Of a stretch of DNA of 64,000 bases, positions 44,880-52,769 are shown in pieces. The first letter of the stretch is position 1; every line of letters starts with the position of its first letter. The stretch comes from Paenibacillus sp. J2TS4. GTDB lineage: Bacteria; Bacillota; Bacilli; Paenibacillales; NBRC-103111. The translations under genes and the position numbers were made by a program. The notes under the pieces were generated by a model, which did not search any database, was not told where the DNA came from, and saw only the letters and a program-made list of their open reading frames with translations. Location of the stretch: contig NZ_BOSH01000015.1 of the NCBI RefSeq assembly GCF_018403245.1, forward strand, positions 62,001-126,000, given 5' to 3'.

Positions 44880-45281
44880 CTAGTGTCCCGCTTGGTTCGC
44901 TTCTATCTTGTCCTTATCCCTGGCCTGCTCTCTGTCTTCTTCGAGCTTACGCAGCCTTTCCTCATAGAGCGCCGCCGACTGGGCCAGCTTAATCGTTCGC
45001 TCGGTCATATGGGAAACCGCCACGGTCAAATGTAATAAGATAAATAAAATACCGAGGACAGCCAACAAATAGAGCAGCGAGGGCGCATACGAAACGTTTA
45101 ACCAAGCAGCCAGCCAATCCAACCCAAGCGGAAACAGGGAAAGAATCATCATCACCGCGCTTAACGCCAACCATAGAAGAGAATACTGTTCCTTAAGCTT
45201 TCTTAAGCGAACCAGTCGAAGGATGACTATAAGGAAGGCGAGGCTCAATCCAAAGCAAAGATAGAAAATGTAAGCCGTCAT
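44880..45281 (-). CDS. DUF2304 membrane protein
   Basis: 133 aa with three or four helices and a charged coiled-coil tail (AALYEERLRKLEEDREQARD). DUF2304 proteins typically sit beside polyprenyl-phosphate glycosyltransferases and are thought to assist them. Here it overlaps the GT2 gene by 4 bp and is the last gene of the GT39-GT2-DUF2304 operon. Confidence 0.88.
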   Translation of the reverse strand: MTAYIFYLCFGLSLAFLIVILRLVRLRKLKEQYSLLWLALSAVMMILSLFPLGLDWLAAWLNVSYAPSLLYLLAVLGILFILLHLTVAVSHMTERTIKLAQSAALYEERLRKLEEDREQARDKDKIEANQAGH

Positions 45282-46009
45282 GACAGCTGCTCCCGTCCGG
45301 CCTTCCAGGAATGAGATAAGAATATCGCCAACGTCACTTTAATCATGTAGTACATCGATTTTAGCGCTGTTATGCTCGATTTCCCGAATGCCCGGCGACG
45401 CATCGTTACCGGAGTCTCGATAAAGCGAAGCCCATGATTGTTCAGCAGGATGAGCGATTCCACCTCCGGATAATCGGTAGGATACCGTTCCGCGAACAGG
45501 GAGATCGCCCTGTGGCCGCATACACGAAACCCAGAGGTCGTATCGGTCGCCTTGTGTCCGGTCAGCCCGGAAACCAGCATGGAGAGGAAGCGAATGCCGA
45601 TTTGCCTCATCCGCGTCGACTGATACCCTGCCTTGTCCAAAAAACGGGAGCCAATCGCCATATCCGCCCCACTGTCGATCAGGTCGCTCAATAATTGGGG
45701 CAGATCGGCCGGATCATGCTGGCCGTCTCCGTCGATTTGCACGGCAATATCGTAATGCCCATTCATTGCATGCAGATACCCTGTCTGAACAGCGCCTCCA
45801 ATGCCCAGGTTGTAGGGCAAATTCAAGACGGTCGCTCCGGTGAGCAAAGCCTGCTCCAAAGTATCGTCCCCGGAGCCGTCATTGACTACGACAATATCCG
45901 CATAAGGGGCATGGCTACGAATATTGTTCACGACCCGTTGGATCTGCTCCGCTTCGTTATAGGCCGGCACTATAATCAATACTTTCAAATTTAATGAAGA
46001 GAATGACAT
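45278..46009 (-). CDS. Glycosyltransferase family 2 (polyprenyl-phosphate sugar synthase-like)
   Basis: 243 aa, cytoplasmic or peripheral, GT-A fold. VIVPAYNEAEQIQRVVNNI at the N-terminus, IVVNDGSGDDT, and the DxD region VQIDGDGQHDPADLP are those of DPM1/ArnC-type enzymes, which move a sugar from a nucleotide to undecaprenyl phosphate. Start ATG 46009 has GGAAGGG. It lies 15 bp after the GT39 gene, so it likely supplies that enzyme's lipid-linked donor. Confidence 0.93.
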   Translation of the reverse strand: MSFSSLNLKVLIIVPAYNEAEQIQRVVNNIRSHAPYADIVVVNDGSGDDTLEQALLTGATVLNLPYNLGIGGAVQTGYLHAMNGHYDIAVQIDGDGQHDPADLPQLLSDLIDSGADMAIGSRFLDKAGYQSTRMRQIGIRFLSMLVSGLTGHKATDTTSGFRVCGHRAISLFAERYPTDYPEVESLILLNNHGLRFIETPVTMRRRAFGKSSITALKSMYYMIKVTLAIFLSHSWKAGREQLS

Positions 46010-46024
46010 TCAATATCCCTTCCT

Positions 46025-47242
46025 TTATCCTTCAATTTTGTTGGCACGGAGGCTTCGCTTGGCAGACAGCCATTGCCAGGCCTGCACGCCCACAATGCAA
46101 TTGATCATAATAATCAGAGGCATCGTCATCACGTTATATCGGTATTCCGGTACAAAACCTAGTCGGATCAGTGTGATCGTGGCAACGATAACGACCAGCA
46201 AAGCCGTAAGCTGCCTCCAACGGAGAGAAATCGCCAATGCCGCCAGTCCTCCTAGCAAAATCAGGACACGATGGATCGTATTCGGATTGACCCAGGAGGG
46301 AAAGACATTGTAGAAAGGCTGATGGCCGCCGCCATAATACACATGATAGTAAAGGTACTGCAGCTTGCCGACGGTATACCATTTAATAAAGAGCCAAGGC
46401 TGTGTCGAGAAGCCTGTCTTCAACCTTTCCACGGCAACCTCCATTTCCGTTTTGCCGCTCTCGTCTATCAGTCCGTCGCTGTAGTTTTTGTACGGATAAG
46501 TTCCGGCCTTGAACGGATTGGCCTGGGTAGCGGTAACTACCCATTCGTCTAGCGTCACTACGTTGCGAATCCACCAAGGCATCAGGATAAGCACAAGCCC
46601 CAGGCAGGATAGTGCGAACAGCTTGAGAATCTCCTTCGCCTTCTTCTTCCAGGCCCAATAGAATAAGTAATTGACGACCAGCAAAGGCAGGTATTCCGGC
46701 CGGACCAGAACCGTCAAACCAAGCAGGATGCCTGCGGCCAAAGCCGAAAGTGTGGTTGGGGAGCGGAACACCCGGAGCTGGACCCACAAGTACCCGAGCA
46801 GCAGGAAGATGCCCAGCACTTCCGTAAGAATGGCTCCGTTAGCCCATACGAAGGGAGGATAGACCGCGGCCAGGAATGCCGCGGCCAGACCGCCTGCGGT
46901 ATTCGATAACTGCCGGGTGATGCTGTACATCATCCAGACCGAGAGCAGGCTGAGCAGGACCTGAGCCATCCGGATCCAGGGCAGCGGATCGTTCCACGGG
47001 TAGGCAGCCAGCCAATAAATAGCCGCCATAAAGAGGGGATACCCCGGAGTGACCAGTGCATTCGGGCTGGAGTCGTTATAGGCGTAGACCCCGATTTCCA
47101 GAAGCTGTCGGACCATGGCATCATAGTTAATCGAATCGTGAGGCATTTCATGGTCGACCGATCGCAGGAAATCCACCCGCAAATAGGCAGCCAATACAAG
47201 GATGGCTATGAACACAATAAAGGTGATTTTTTGTCGATTCAT
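46025..47242 (-). CDS. ArnT/GT39-like membrane glycosyltransferase
   Basis: 405 aa from ATG 47242 (TAGGAGATG ribosome site). About ten helices with a first extracellular loop containing VDHEMPHDSINYDAM, the acidic catalytic loop position of GT-C enzymes (PMT/ArnT), and later PEYLPLLVVNYLF. Such enzymes transfer a sugar from polyprenyl phosphate to a surface acceptor outside the membrane. First gene of the operon with GT2 and DUF2304; preceded by the TTAAG-array promoter. Confidence 0.9.
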   Translation of the reverse strand: MNRQKITFIVFIAILVLAAYLRVDFLRSVDHEMPHDSINYDAMVRQLLEIGVYAYNDSSPNALVTPGYPLFMAAIYWLAAYPWNDPLPWIRMAQVLLSLLSVWMMYSITRQLSNTAGGLAAAFLAAVYPPFVWANGAILTEVLGIFLLLGYLWVQLRVFRSPTTLSALAAGILLGLTVLVRPEYLPLLVVNYLFYWAWKKKAKEILKLFALSCLGLVLILMPWWIRNVVTLDEWVVTATQANPFKAGTYPYKNYSDGLIDESGKTEMEVAVERLKTGFSTQPWLFIKWYTVGKLQYLYYHVYYGGGHQPFYNVFPSWVNPNTIHRVLILLGGLAALAISLRWRQLTALLVVIVATITLIRLGFVPEYRYNVMTMPLIIMINCIVGVQAWQWLSAKRSLRANKIEG

Positions 47243-47275
47243 GGATTCATCTCCTACCAAACGCTTTATGGCATT

Positions 47276-47340
47276 AGTATACCAGCCACATATTAAGTGC
47301 TCGTTTGCGCCCACTTATGAACCGCTTAAGTAATCCTTAA
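47276..47340 (-). promoter_or_regulatory. Promoter with 11-bp-phased TTAAG array, GT39 operon
   Basis: Minus-strand half-sites TTAAG (47340), TTAAG (47329), ATAAG (47318) and TTAAT (47296) are spaced by multiples of 11 bp, and TATACT at 47281-47276 is the -10. Geometry is identical base for base in spacing to the site before the orphan binding protein. There is no -35, so activation by an OmpR-family regulator is expected. Confidence 0.72.
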
Positions 47341-47372
47341 TAAAAATTAATATTTTTTCCCGGGAAAATGAG

Positions 47373-47402
47373 AAAACCGCCCGAAGGATCCCGGACGGTT
47401 TT
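47373..47402. terminator. Terminator after the VanRS-like operon
   Basis: AAAACCG (47373-47379) with CGGTTTT (47396-47402), stem extended by CCG pairs, between the kinase stop and the GT39 promoter. Confidence 0.65.
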
Positions 47403-47458
47403 AGAATGCAACAACCTGGTGGTTGTGCGTAATATTCTATATTGGCAAGAAAACAAAA

Positions 47459-48535
47459 CTATGAAATAAGCGGGAATCTCGTTTCGAACACGGTCTGTTC
47501 CCGGCTGCTTCTCACTGATATTTGGCCACCATTCAACTCCACAATACTCTTGGTAATAGCCAGTCCTAATCCGGAGCCCCCGGACCTGGAGGATCTGGAT
47601 TTCTCTGCCCGGTAGAATCTTTCAAAGATACGGGGGAGATCTTTCTCCGGGATCGGCTTGCCGTAATTAATAATTTGTATGACGGCTTCGCCGCCCTCCT
47701 TGCTGAGGCGAATATCCACCACTTTACCGTCCTTGCCATAACGAATCGCGTTGGAAATCAGATTTTCAAATGCCCGCACCACCTGATTGCCGTCCGCGTA
47801 AATGGACAGTTTGGCGTCACTGGCCATTAATCGATAGGTCATTCCCTCTTGGGTCAGCAAAGGGTTGAATTCTTCTGCCAGCTGTTTTAACAAACCATTA
47901 ATATTAATTTTTTTAGGCTCCAACTGCGGTCCTTTATCGTGAATAGAGGTATATTCGAACAAATCATCGATCAATTTTTTCAATCTCAATGCTTTTTCAT
48001 AGGCAACATTAGTGTAGTAACGAAATTCAACCTCGTCCTTGTAGCGGTCGTTTTCAATCAATTCAAGATAACCGAGAATCGAGGTGAGCGGCGTGCGAAG
48101 ATCGTGGGATACCCCTGTGATCAACTCGTTCTTCGTCTTCTCGGCCAATCTTTCCTCTTCGATCGATTTCTTCAACTGCTTGGTCATGCTGTTAATGGCC
48201 TCCGCTACCGTGCCTAATTCATCCGATGATTTGGCGACAATCTCGTAAGACAAATTTCCCTTGGCTATCTCCTGCAGGCCTAGAGTAATTTCCTCCAGGT
48301 AACGGATAATTTTCTGGCTTAGGAGGAAGAAGAAGAACAGGAACAGAATCCCGCCGCTGACTGCCATAACGGGGATAGAGCCAATCTCATGGACCACCCA
48401 CCTGACAACGGGGGTATAAATCAGCAGGAGGCCCAACTGATAGCATAGTAATAAGGTGAGCGCCGTGAACGCAACACTGAGGATAAAGACAAATATAAAC
48501 TTCCAGCGAACGGTGCGAATAAATTTATTTCTCAT
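47459..48535 (-). CDS. VanS-like sensor histidine kinase
   Basis: 358 aa from ATG 48535 (GGAGG at 8 nt). Two helices with a short extracellular loop, HAMP linker, H-box GVSHDLRTPLTSILGY and ATPase blocks (NLISNAIRYGKDG, RSRSGGSGLGLAITKS-type lid). The minimal loop suggests sensing of membrane or wall stress. It lies 29 bp after the cognate regulator gene. Confidence 0.94.
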   Translation of the reverse strand: MRNKFIRTVRWKFIFVFILSVAFTALTLLLCYQLGLLLIYTPVVRWVVHEIGSIPVMAVSGGILFLFFFFLLSQKIIRYLEEITLGLQEIAKGNLSYEIVAKSSDELGTVAEAINSMTKQLKKSIEEERLAEKTKNELITGVSHDLRTPLTSILGYLELIENDRYKDEVEFRYYTNVAYEKALRLKKLIDDLFEYTSIHDKGPQLEPKKININGLLKQLAEEFNPLLTQEGMTYRLMASDAKLSIYADGNQVVRAFENLISNAIRYGKDGKVVDIRLSKEGGEAVIQIINYGKPIPEKDLPRIFERFYRAEKSRSSRSGGSGLGLAITKSIVELNGGQISVRSSREQTVFETRFPLIS

Positions 48536-48564
48536 CTGGATCGCCTCCGGCTTCTCCCCTTCCG

Positions 48565-49257
48565 CTATTCGATCGTATAACCGATTCCCCAAACCGTTTT
48601 AATATATTGCGGTTTGCTTGGATCCTTCTCGATTTTCTCACGGATTTTACGTATATGAACCATCAGCGTATTATTGGCCTCAAAGAAGGGCTCGTTCCAT
48701 ACTTCCTCATAAATCTGCTCCATGCTCAGCACAATTCCGCGATTTCTGGCCAGCACTTCCAGGATGGAGAATTCCCTCGGCGTTAACCTCACTTCATTTT
48801 GTTCGACGCTCACTTTATGAGTGGCGGTATTAATCATTAAATCGTCGATAATGATCTCGTTATCATTGCTTGTGCGGGACACGTTCAACTGCCGGTACCG
48901 GCGAAGCTGGGATTTGACCCTGGCGATGATTTCAAGCGGACTGAACGGCTTAGTGACGTAATCGTCCGCCCCGATGCTCAGTCCGGTAATCTTATCGATT
49001 TCCCGGCCTTTGGCAGATAGCATAATGATAGGCATATGTTTCTCTTCCCTGATTTTCATGCAGGCCTGAATGCCATCCATATTCGGCATCATGACATCCA
49101 GAATAATTAAATCGACTTCATTCGTATTTAACAGCTCCAGCGCCTCGTTGCCATCGCTCGCCTTCAATAAGCGGTATCCTTCATTCTTCAAGTAAATTTC
49201 CAAGAGGTCAATAATTTCCTTCTCGTCGTCTACGAGAAGAATCGTCCCTCCAAACAT
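48565..49257 (-). CDS. VanR-like OmpR-family response regulator
   Basis: 230 aa; ATG 49257 after TTAGGAGGG. Receiver with Asp54 (IILDVMMPNMDG) and a winged-helix C-terminus (LTPREFSILEVLARN ... YIKTVWGIGYTIE). It likely autoactivates from the TTAAG pair at 49346-49361 and is the natural candidate to bind the longer TTAAG arrays before the GT39 operon and the orphan binding protein. Confidence 0.94.
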   Translation of the reverse strand: MFGGTILLVDDEKEIIDLLEIYLKNEGYRLLKASDGNEALELLNTNEVDLIILDVMMPNMDGIQACMKIREEKHMPIIMLSAKGREIDKITGLSIGADDYVTKPFSPLEIIARVKSQLRRYRQLNVSRTSNDNEIIIDDLMINTATHKVSVEQNEVRLTPREFSILEVLARNRGIVLSMEQIYEEVWNEPFFEANNTLMVHIRKIREKIEKDPSKPQYIKTVWGIGYTIE

Positions 49258-49301
49258 ACTAAGCCCTCCTAAGTTCCGACCATTTTATAATGGATTACAC
49301 A

Positions 49302-49361
49302 GTGCATTCTCCCCATTAATATAGCACTCTCATTATACGATATCTCTTAAAATATTCTTAA
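49302..49361 (-). promoter_or_regulatory. Promoter of the VanRS-like operon, repeat copy 1
   Basis: TTAAG at 49361 and 49350 (11 bp apart) precede TATAAT (49337-49332). The whole ~57-bp stretch is repeated at 49869-49925. Confidence 0.65.
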
Positions 49362-49426
49362 GGGGATCGTTGGAAAAAGATCGGAGAGCCCAAATGAAAC
49401 CTCTGCAGAATACCTGATTCTGGCCA

Positions 49427-49771
49427 CTATCTGGAAACGACATAGACCCCGATCAGAATGATGGCGATCCCTACCCAGCGCGTCAGTGTAACGGTCTCGC
49501 CGAAGAGAAACCCGGCTACGAGGAGCGCCAAAACATAAGCTATACTCTGAAGCGGATAAGCCACACTTAACGGCAATCGAGACAGGACTACAAACCATAA
49601 AGCCGTCGCCATTCCATAAAGAGCCAACCCTCCTAATATGTAATAGGAGGTCACTATTCTGGCCCAGACCAGACCGCCGGCTTGTTGAATGCCAAGCTTG
49701 AATAACGTCTGTCCCGAGACCAACAAAATAATATTGCATAACAATATCCCGTAACTGGCCAGATTCTTCAC
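49427..49771 (-). CDS. SMR/EamA-type membrane protein, ArnE-like
   Basis: 114 aa with four helices, GTG start. LSRLPLSVAYPLQSIAYVLA and LFGETVTLTRWVGIAIILIGV follow the ArnE/EmrE pattern. ArnE-type proteins flip undecaprenyl-phosphate-linked aminosugar across the membrane; with an ArnC-like GT2 and ArnT-like GT39 nearby, a flippase role is more plausible than drug export. It is framed by two near-identical ~57-bp repeats. Confidence 0.85.
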   Translation of the reverse strand: MKNLASYGILLCNIILLVSGQTLFKLGIQQAGGLVWARIVTSYYILGGLALYGMATALWFVVLSRLPLSVAYPLQSIAYVLALLVAGFLFGETVTLTRWVGIAIILIGVYVVSR

Positions 49772-49868
49772 CCGAAATCACCCGCTCACTATTAGTCGGA
49801 TTAAAATGTCCTCCCCGAACATACCCAGCCATCCTGAGCTCCGACCCCTTATTATTTTGCTGCAAATC

Positions 49869-49925
49869 GATTCTCCCACTAAATATAGCACTCCCTTTTT
49901 ACGATATCTCTTAATATATTCTTAA
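49869..49925 (-). repeat. Repeat copy 2: regulator promoter-like segment upstream of the ArnE-like gene
   Basis: Near-identical to 49302-49361, including ACGATATCTCTTAA and the 11-bp TTAAG pair (49925 and 49914). At the -10 position it reads TAAAAA instead of TATAAT, so the promoter is weakened or dead. Confidence 0.8.
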
Positions 49926-50012
49926 TGACTATGCTTCGCGGAACCAAATACCAACCAGACTATCGGCTTCTCGCTCTCCGTCCATCCTTCCAGTCATCAT
50001 TTTTGCCCTCAT

Positions 50013-50056
50013 AAAAAAAACAGCCGCTGCCGGTCATTCACCGGACAGCAGCCGTT
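50013..50056 (-). terminator. Terminator of the parM-parR-like operon
   Basis: Stem between 50021-50033 and 50041-50054 (CAGCCGCTGCCGG against CCGGACAGCAGCCG, minor mismatches), followed on the minus strand by eight T residues. Confidence 0.8.
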
Positions 50057-50179
50057 GTTATTCTCATTAGAGTCCTAGGAATCGCCCTAACCGCCGAAGC
50101 CGCTGAGGATCAGAAACCTTGCGCCACACCCATTAGCATAACCAAGAAATACTCAGCAATACCAGGCAATGTTATCCAC

Positions 50180-50737
50180 CTATAGCCAAGACTCAATGTC
50201 CTCCTCATCGATATCGTCCTCGATCGGATCATCCACGACTTCCTCGAGCTCCTCGGCTTCAGTCGCAGCTTCTTCAGTTGCTGAAACTGCTGCCGAAGCT
50301 TCGACTGTATCGGCGCCGGTCTCACCTGACGCTTGTCCGGCTTCCCCAATCTTCCCGGAGAGCGATTCTCCGGAAGTCGTTTCGCTGGCGCTTGAAGCTC
50401 CTTCGGCCGATACTGCCTCGACATGAGCCGGCGAATTCTCAACATCCGCCGGGCCAATTGCCTCTGCGGTTGCCGCGGTCTCCTGTTCAGTACTAACGAG
50501 ATCAATCCCCTCAGGGACCCTGCTGGCAGGAGACACCGGAAGGACTCCCAATGCTCTCTCCGCCGGAATATAATTTTGCAAATTGCGAACCCCGTTCTCT
50601 CTAACCTCATTCTCTATTAGATAACGGATGGAATCCATTAAATTCGTCTGACTGTTAATCCAGTCCATTATCGCGGGAGATTCGCTTTTTTTCGTTTTTA
50701 AGCTGATATTTTCGCCGGGTTTTTTCAGCTTTTTCAT
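50180..50737 (-). CDS. ParR-like DNA-binding adaptor with acidic disordered tail
   Basis: 185 aa, second gene after the ParM-like gene (56-bp gap). The first ~60 residues (ENISLKTKKSESPAIMDWIN, SIRYLIENEVRENGVRNLQ) look like the ribbon-helix-helix centromere-binding domain of Gram-positive ParR proteins. The remaining ~120 residues are Ala/Glu/Ser/Thr-rich and strongly acidic, ending DDIDEEDIESWL, which may cap or nucleate the ParM filament as ParR C-termini do. Confidence 0.75.
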   Translation of the reverse strand: MKKLKKPGENISLKTKKSESPAIMDWINSQTNLMDSIRYLIENEVRENGVRNLQNYIPAERALGVLPVSPASRVPEGIDLVSTEQETAATAEAIGPADVENSPAHVEAVSAEGASSASETTSGESLSGKIGEAGQASGETGADTVEASAAVSATEEAATEAEELEEVVDDPIEDDIDEEDIESWL

Positions 50738-50793
50738 AGATGATCACCCCTTTGGAGCGCCGTTCATAATGCAGCGCTTGGCCGCCGCATCGT

Positions 50794-51990
50794 TTAGACC
50801 GCTTTTTTCGCTTTGCTCTTCAGAGCGTCATAGATTTTACCCCGCACGAAGGCATCCAGGCCTTGGGCATTCATAGTCACCGCATATTGAGCGGGAATGT
50901 ACAGCAGTTGAATTTCTCTCTCGTCACAAAGCTCCTTCAGCATCGGATAAAGGATCGAGCGCATTAGAATGCTTCCTCCGCCATAGACGCAAATAACGTC
51001 AATTTCGTTCCTGGCCTTGGTCAACTGCTTGCGAATGTTCTGAATGATATGGCGGGATTGCCCTTCCAGAGGCCTTCTCAACGTCTTAATCGCGCGGGCA
51101 TGGTATTTGTGCCGGGGATTCTTGATCACATCGCTGAAAAATTGCCTTGGGCTGTCCGGCAAATAAATAAGACGGTTAAACTCGTCCAGCGCCTCCTCAA
51201 TCGCGTAACCGGCGCCGTGGTTGCTGCCGTGAATGAATTGGCGCAGAAATTTATTTCCTTCTGTAATCGGATATTCCGTCGAACCGTCGCCAATGTCGAT
51301 GTGCAGAATTCTTTTATCCTTAAAGTAGCTGCCGTTGAACTTCTTGTCCAGCCCGTAGGTTTCTGCAAATTCTTTAAAAATATCGCCCTCACGCCAATTG
51401 CCTTCCGTATCCTTCTGCAAGGCGAAGGTAACCGGGGTCGCTTCGGGGATCGCTTTGGCATAGACGAAGACAAGCTTCACCGTCACACGCTGTTTGCCCA
51501 GATGAACGGTTACGTGGTGAGGGCCGTTCGTAAATCTTTTTTCAAACTTGGAGGAGCTTTCATCCGTGTGCTGAGTAATCGGCAGGGCCGTGGCCATATC
51601 GACCTGCACCTCGATATTATCCACCACTTTCTTCTCTTCCTCATAAGTTTTTTGAACCGCTACAGCTGCAATCTGCGCCAGCGTGTTAATAATTGGAAGA
51701 TCGACATCGCACTTGCGGTCGAGTCCAACCTGCATATTCTCGATCAATTCGCCGCTTTCCAGAGCGAACTTGCCTATGTAATACATTCCCGGACGGGCTG
51801 CTGGAGAATCAATCGTCACAATCAGTTGATCCTGAAGGTTTTTGATAAAACTCTCGGGGGCCTGCTCCTCACTCCACGGCAGTCGATCTACGGTGCAATT
51901 CACATTCGGCTGCTGAACCAGCTTTCCATCGACGATGATATCGTGTTCGCTGTTCCCGTTGTCATTCCCTACGAAAAAATGAATTTGCAT
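50794..51990 (-). CDS. parM: ParM/StbA-family actin-like ATPase
   Basis: 398-aa filament-forming actin homologue. Nucleotide-binding motifs: phosphate-1 VGNDNGNSEH, phosphate-2 LHIDIGDGSTEYPI near residue 230 and adenosine motif VYGGGSILMR near 340. ATG 51990 after GAGGAGG. Type II partition proteins push plasmid copies apart; chromosomal copies occur in Bacillota with unclear role. Together with the ParR-like gene this is a complete two-protein segregation cassette. Confidence 0.9.
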   Translation of the reverse strand: MQIHFFVGNDNGNSEHDIIVDGKLVQQPNVNCTVDRLPWSEEQAPESFIKNLQDQLIVTIDSPAARPGMYYIGKFALESGELIENMQVGLDRKCDVDLPIINTLAQIAAVAVQKTYEEEKKVVDNIEVQVDMATALPITQHTDESSSKFEKRFTNGPHHVTVHLGKQRVTVKLVFVYAKAIPEATPVTFALQKDTEGNWREGDIFKEFAETYGLDKKFNGSYFKDKRILHIDIGDGSTEYPITEGNKFLRQFIHGSNHGAGYAIEEALDEFNRLIYLPDSPRQFFSDVIKNPRHKYHARAIKTLRRPLEGQSRHIIQNIRKQLTKARNEIDVICVYGGGSILMRSILYPMLKELCDEREIQLLYIPAQYAVTMNAQGLDAFVRGKIYDALKSKAKKAV

Positions 51991-52769
51991 AATTGTGCTC
52001 CTCCTCTTTCTCCTTACTTGGCTCTTTCTCCTTACTGGATCCGCTAGACAGCGTATCTTAAATTCCTATAATGTATGAGTGCTTCGAACCACACATTTTC
52101 CTGCTTCCCATGGACTATTTCTGGCAGAAAATAATGACTGGCTTACCTACTTCGATACGGTTTAATCTCATCAGGACCTGGTGACTGGACAAAGACGACA
52201 TACCATTAATATTCGATTCAAGCACTCAATTTCCTGCCGTAAGCTGCAATTCAGTCATAATGTACTATTTGGTAATACCGGCTTGTCAGGCTCAGTCATT
52301 ATTATACAGCAGCCACCTAATGGTTGCATCTTTCGAGTCGATTCGCCACGGATTTTTCGTGTCCACTGGACATTTTATGCGCAGGACTCTACAATTCTTG
52401 TAGGTGTTATGCTAGACTTGGGGAAATTTTGCACTCCATTTTTTTGTTTAGTGATATTTCGAGAAGTAACTTATCTGTAACGAGAAATACCAGTTTTCGC
52501 AGAAGCCCCGCTTCGCATTAAAGTGCAAAAATACCTCTTAATTTCAGTGTTAGCCCAGTTAAAGCAATTAGAGAGCAAAAGTACCTCTTAATTCCACGAA
52601 ATCGTCGTTTTTCGCAAAATACAGGCAAATATAGAGCGTTTTTGCACCTGAATCTGTAAATCTGCAAAAATCGAGGAGTTGAAGTGCATGTTTGCACCTA
52701 ATTCCACGTACCTGATGACCGAAGCCATTTTGAGCCACCCCAATAATAATGTCAAAGGAGACCCGCACG
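51991..52769. other. 779-bp region upstream of parM-like gene: possible centromere and intergenic repeats
   Basis: An 18-bp direct duplication containing CTCTTTCTCCTTACT (52004-52018 and 52022-52036) lies just before parM. The motif TCAGTCATTATT occurs at 52292-52303, with close relatives at 52251-52260 and (inverted) 52130-52140. From about 52515 to 52715 two direct copies of AAAAATACCTCTTAATT-like sequence (52525, 52575) and GTGCA-core repeats are present. No gene seen. Confidence 0.5.
52515..52715. repeat. Intergenic repeat cluster with GTGCAAAA core, left flank
   Basis: Words GTGCAAAAATACCTCTTAAT, GAGCAAAAGTACCTCTTAAT, the inverse TTTTTGCACCT and GTGCATGTTTGCACCTAATT follow each other within 200 bp. 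The same TGCAAAA(G)TGCA core recurs after the next gene. Confidence 0.65.

Larger units (their letters stand above)
49772..50179. other. Intergenic region upstream of the ArnE-like gene
   Basis: Contains repeat copy 2 (49869-49925) and the parMR terminator (50013-50056). The 172-codon frame at 49347-49865 is a shadow of the ArnE-like gene. No other gene seen. Confidence 0.6.

Noticed and set aside
49347..49865. 172-codon frame antisense in phase to the ArnE-like gene
   Set aside because: Same-strand shadow frame of the four-helix protein; composition not protein-like.
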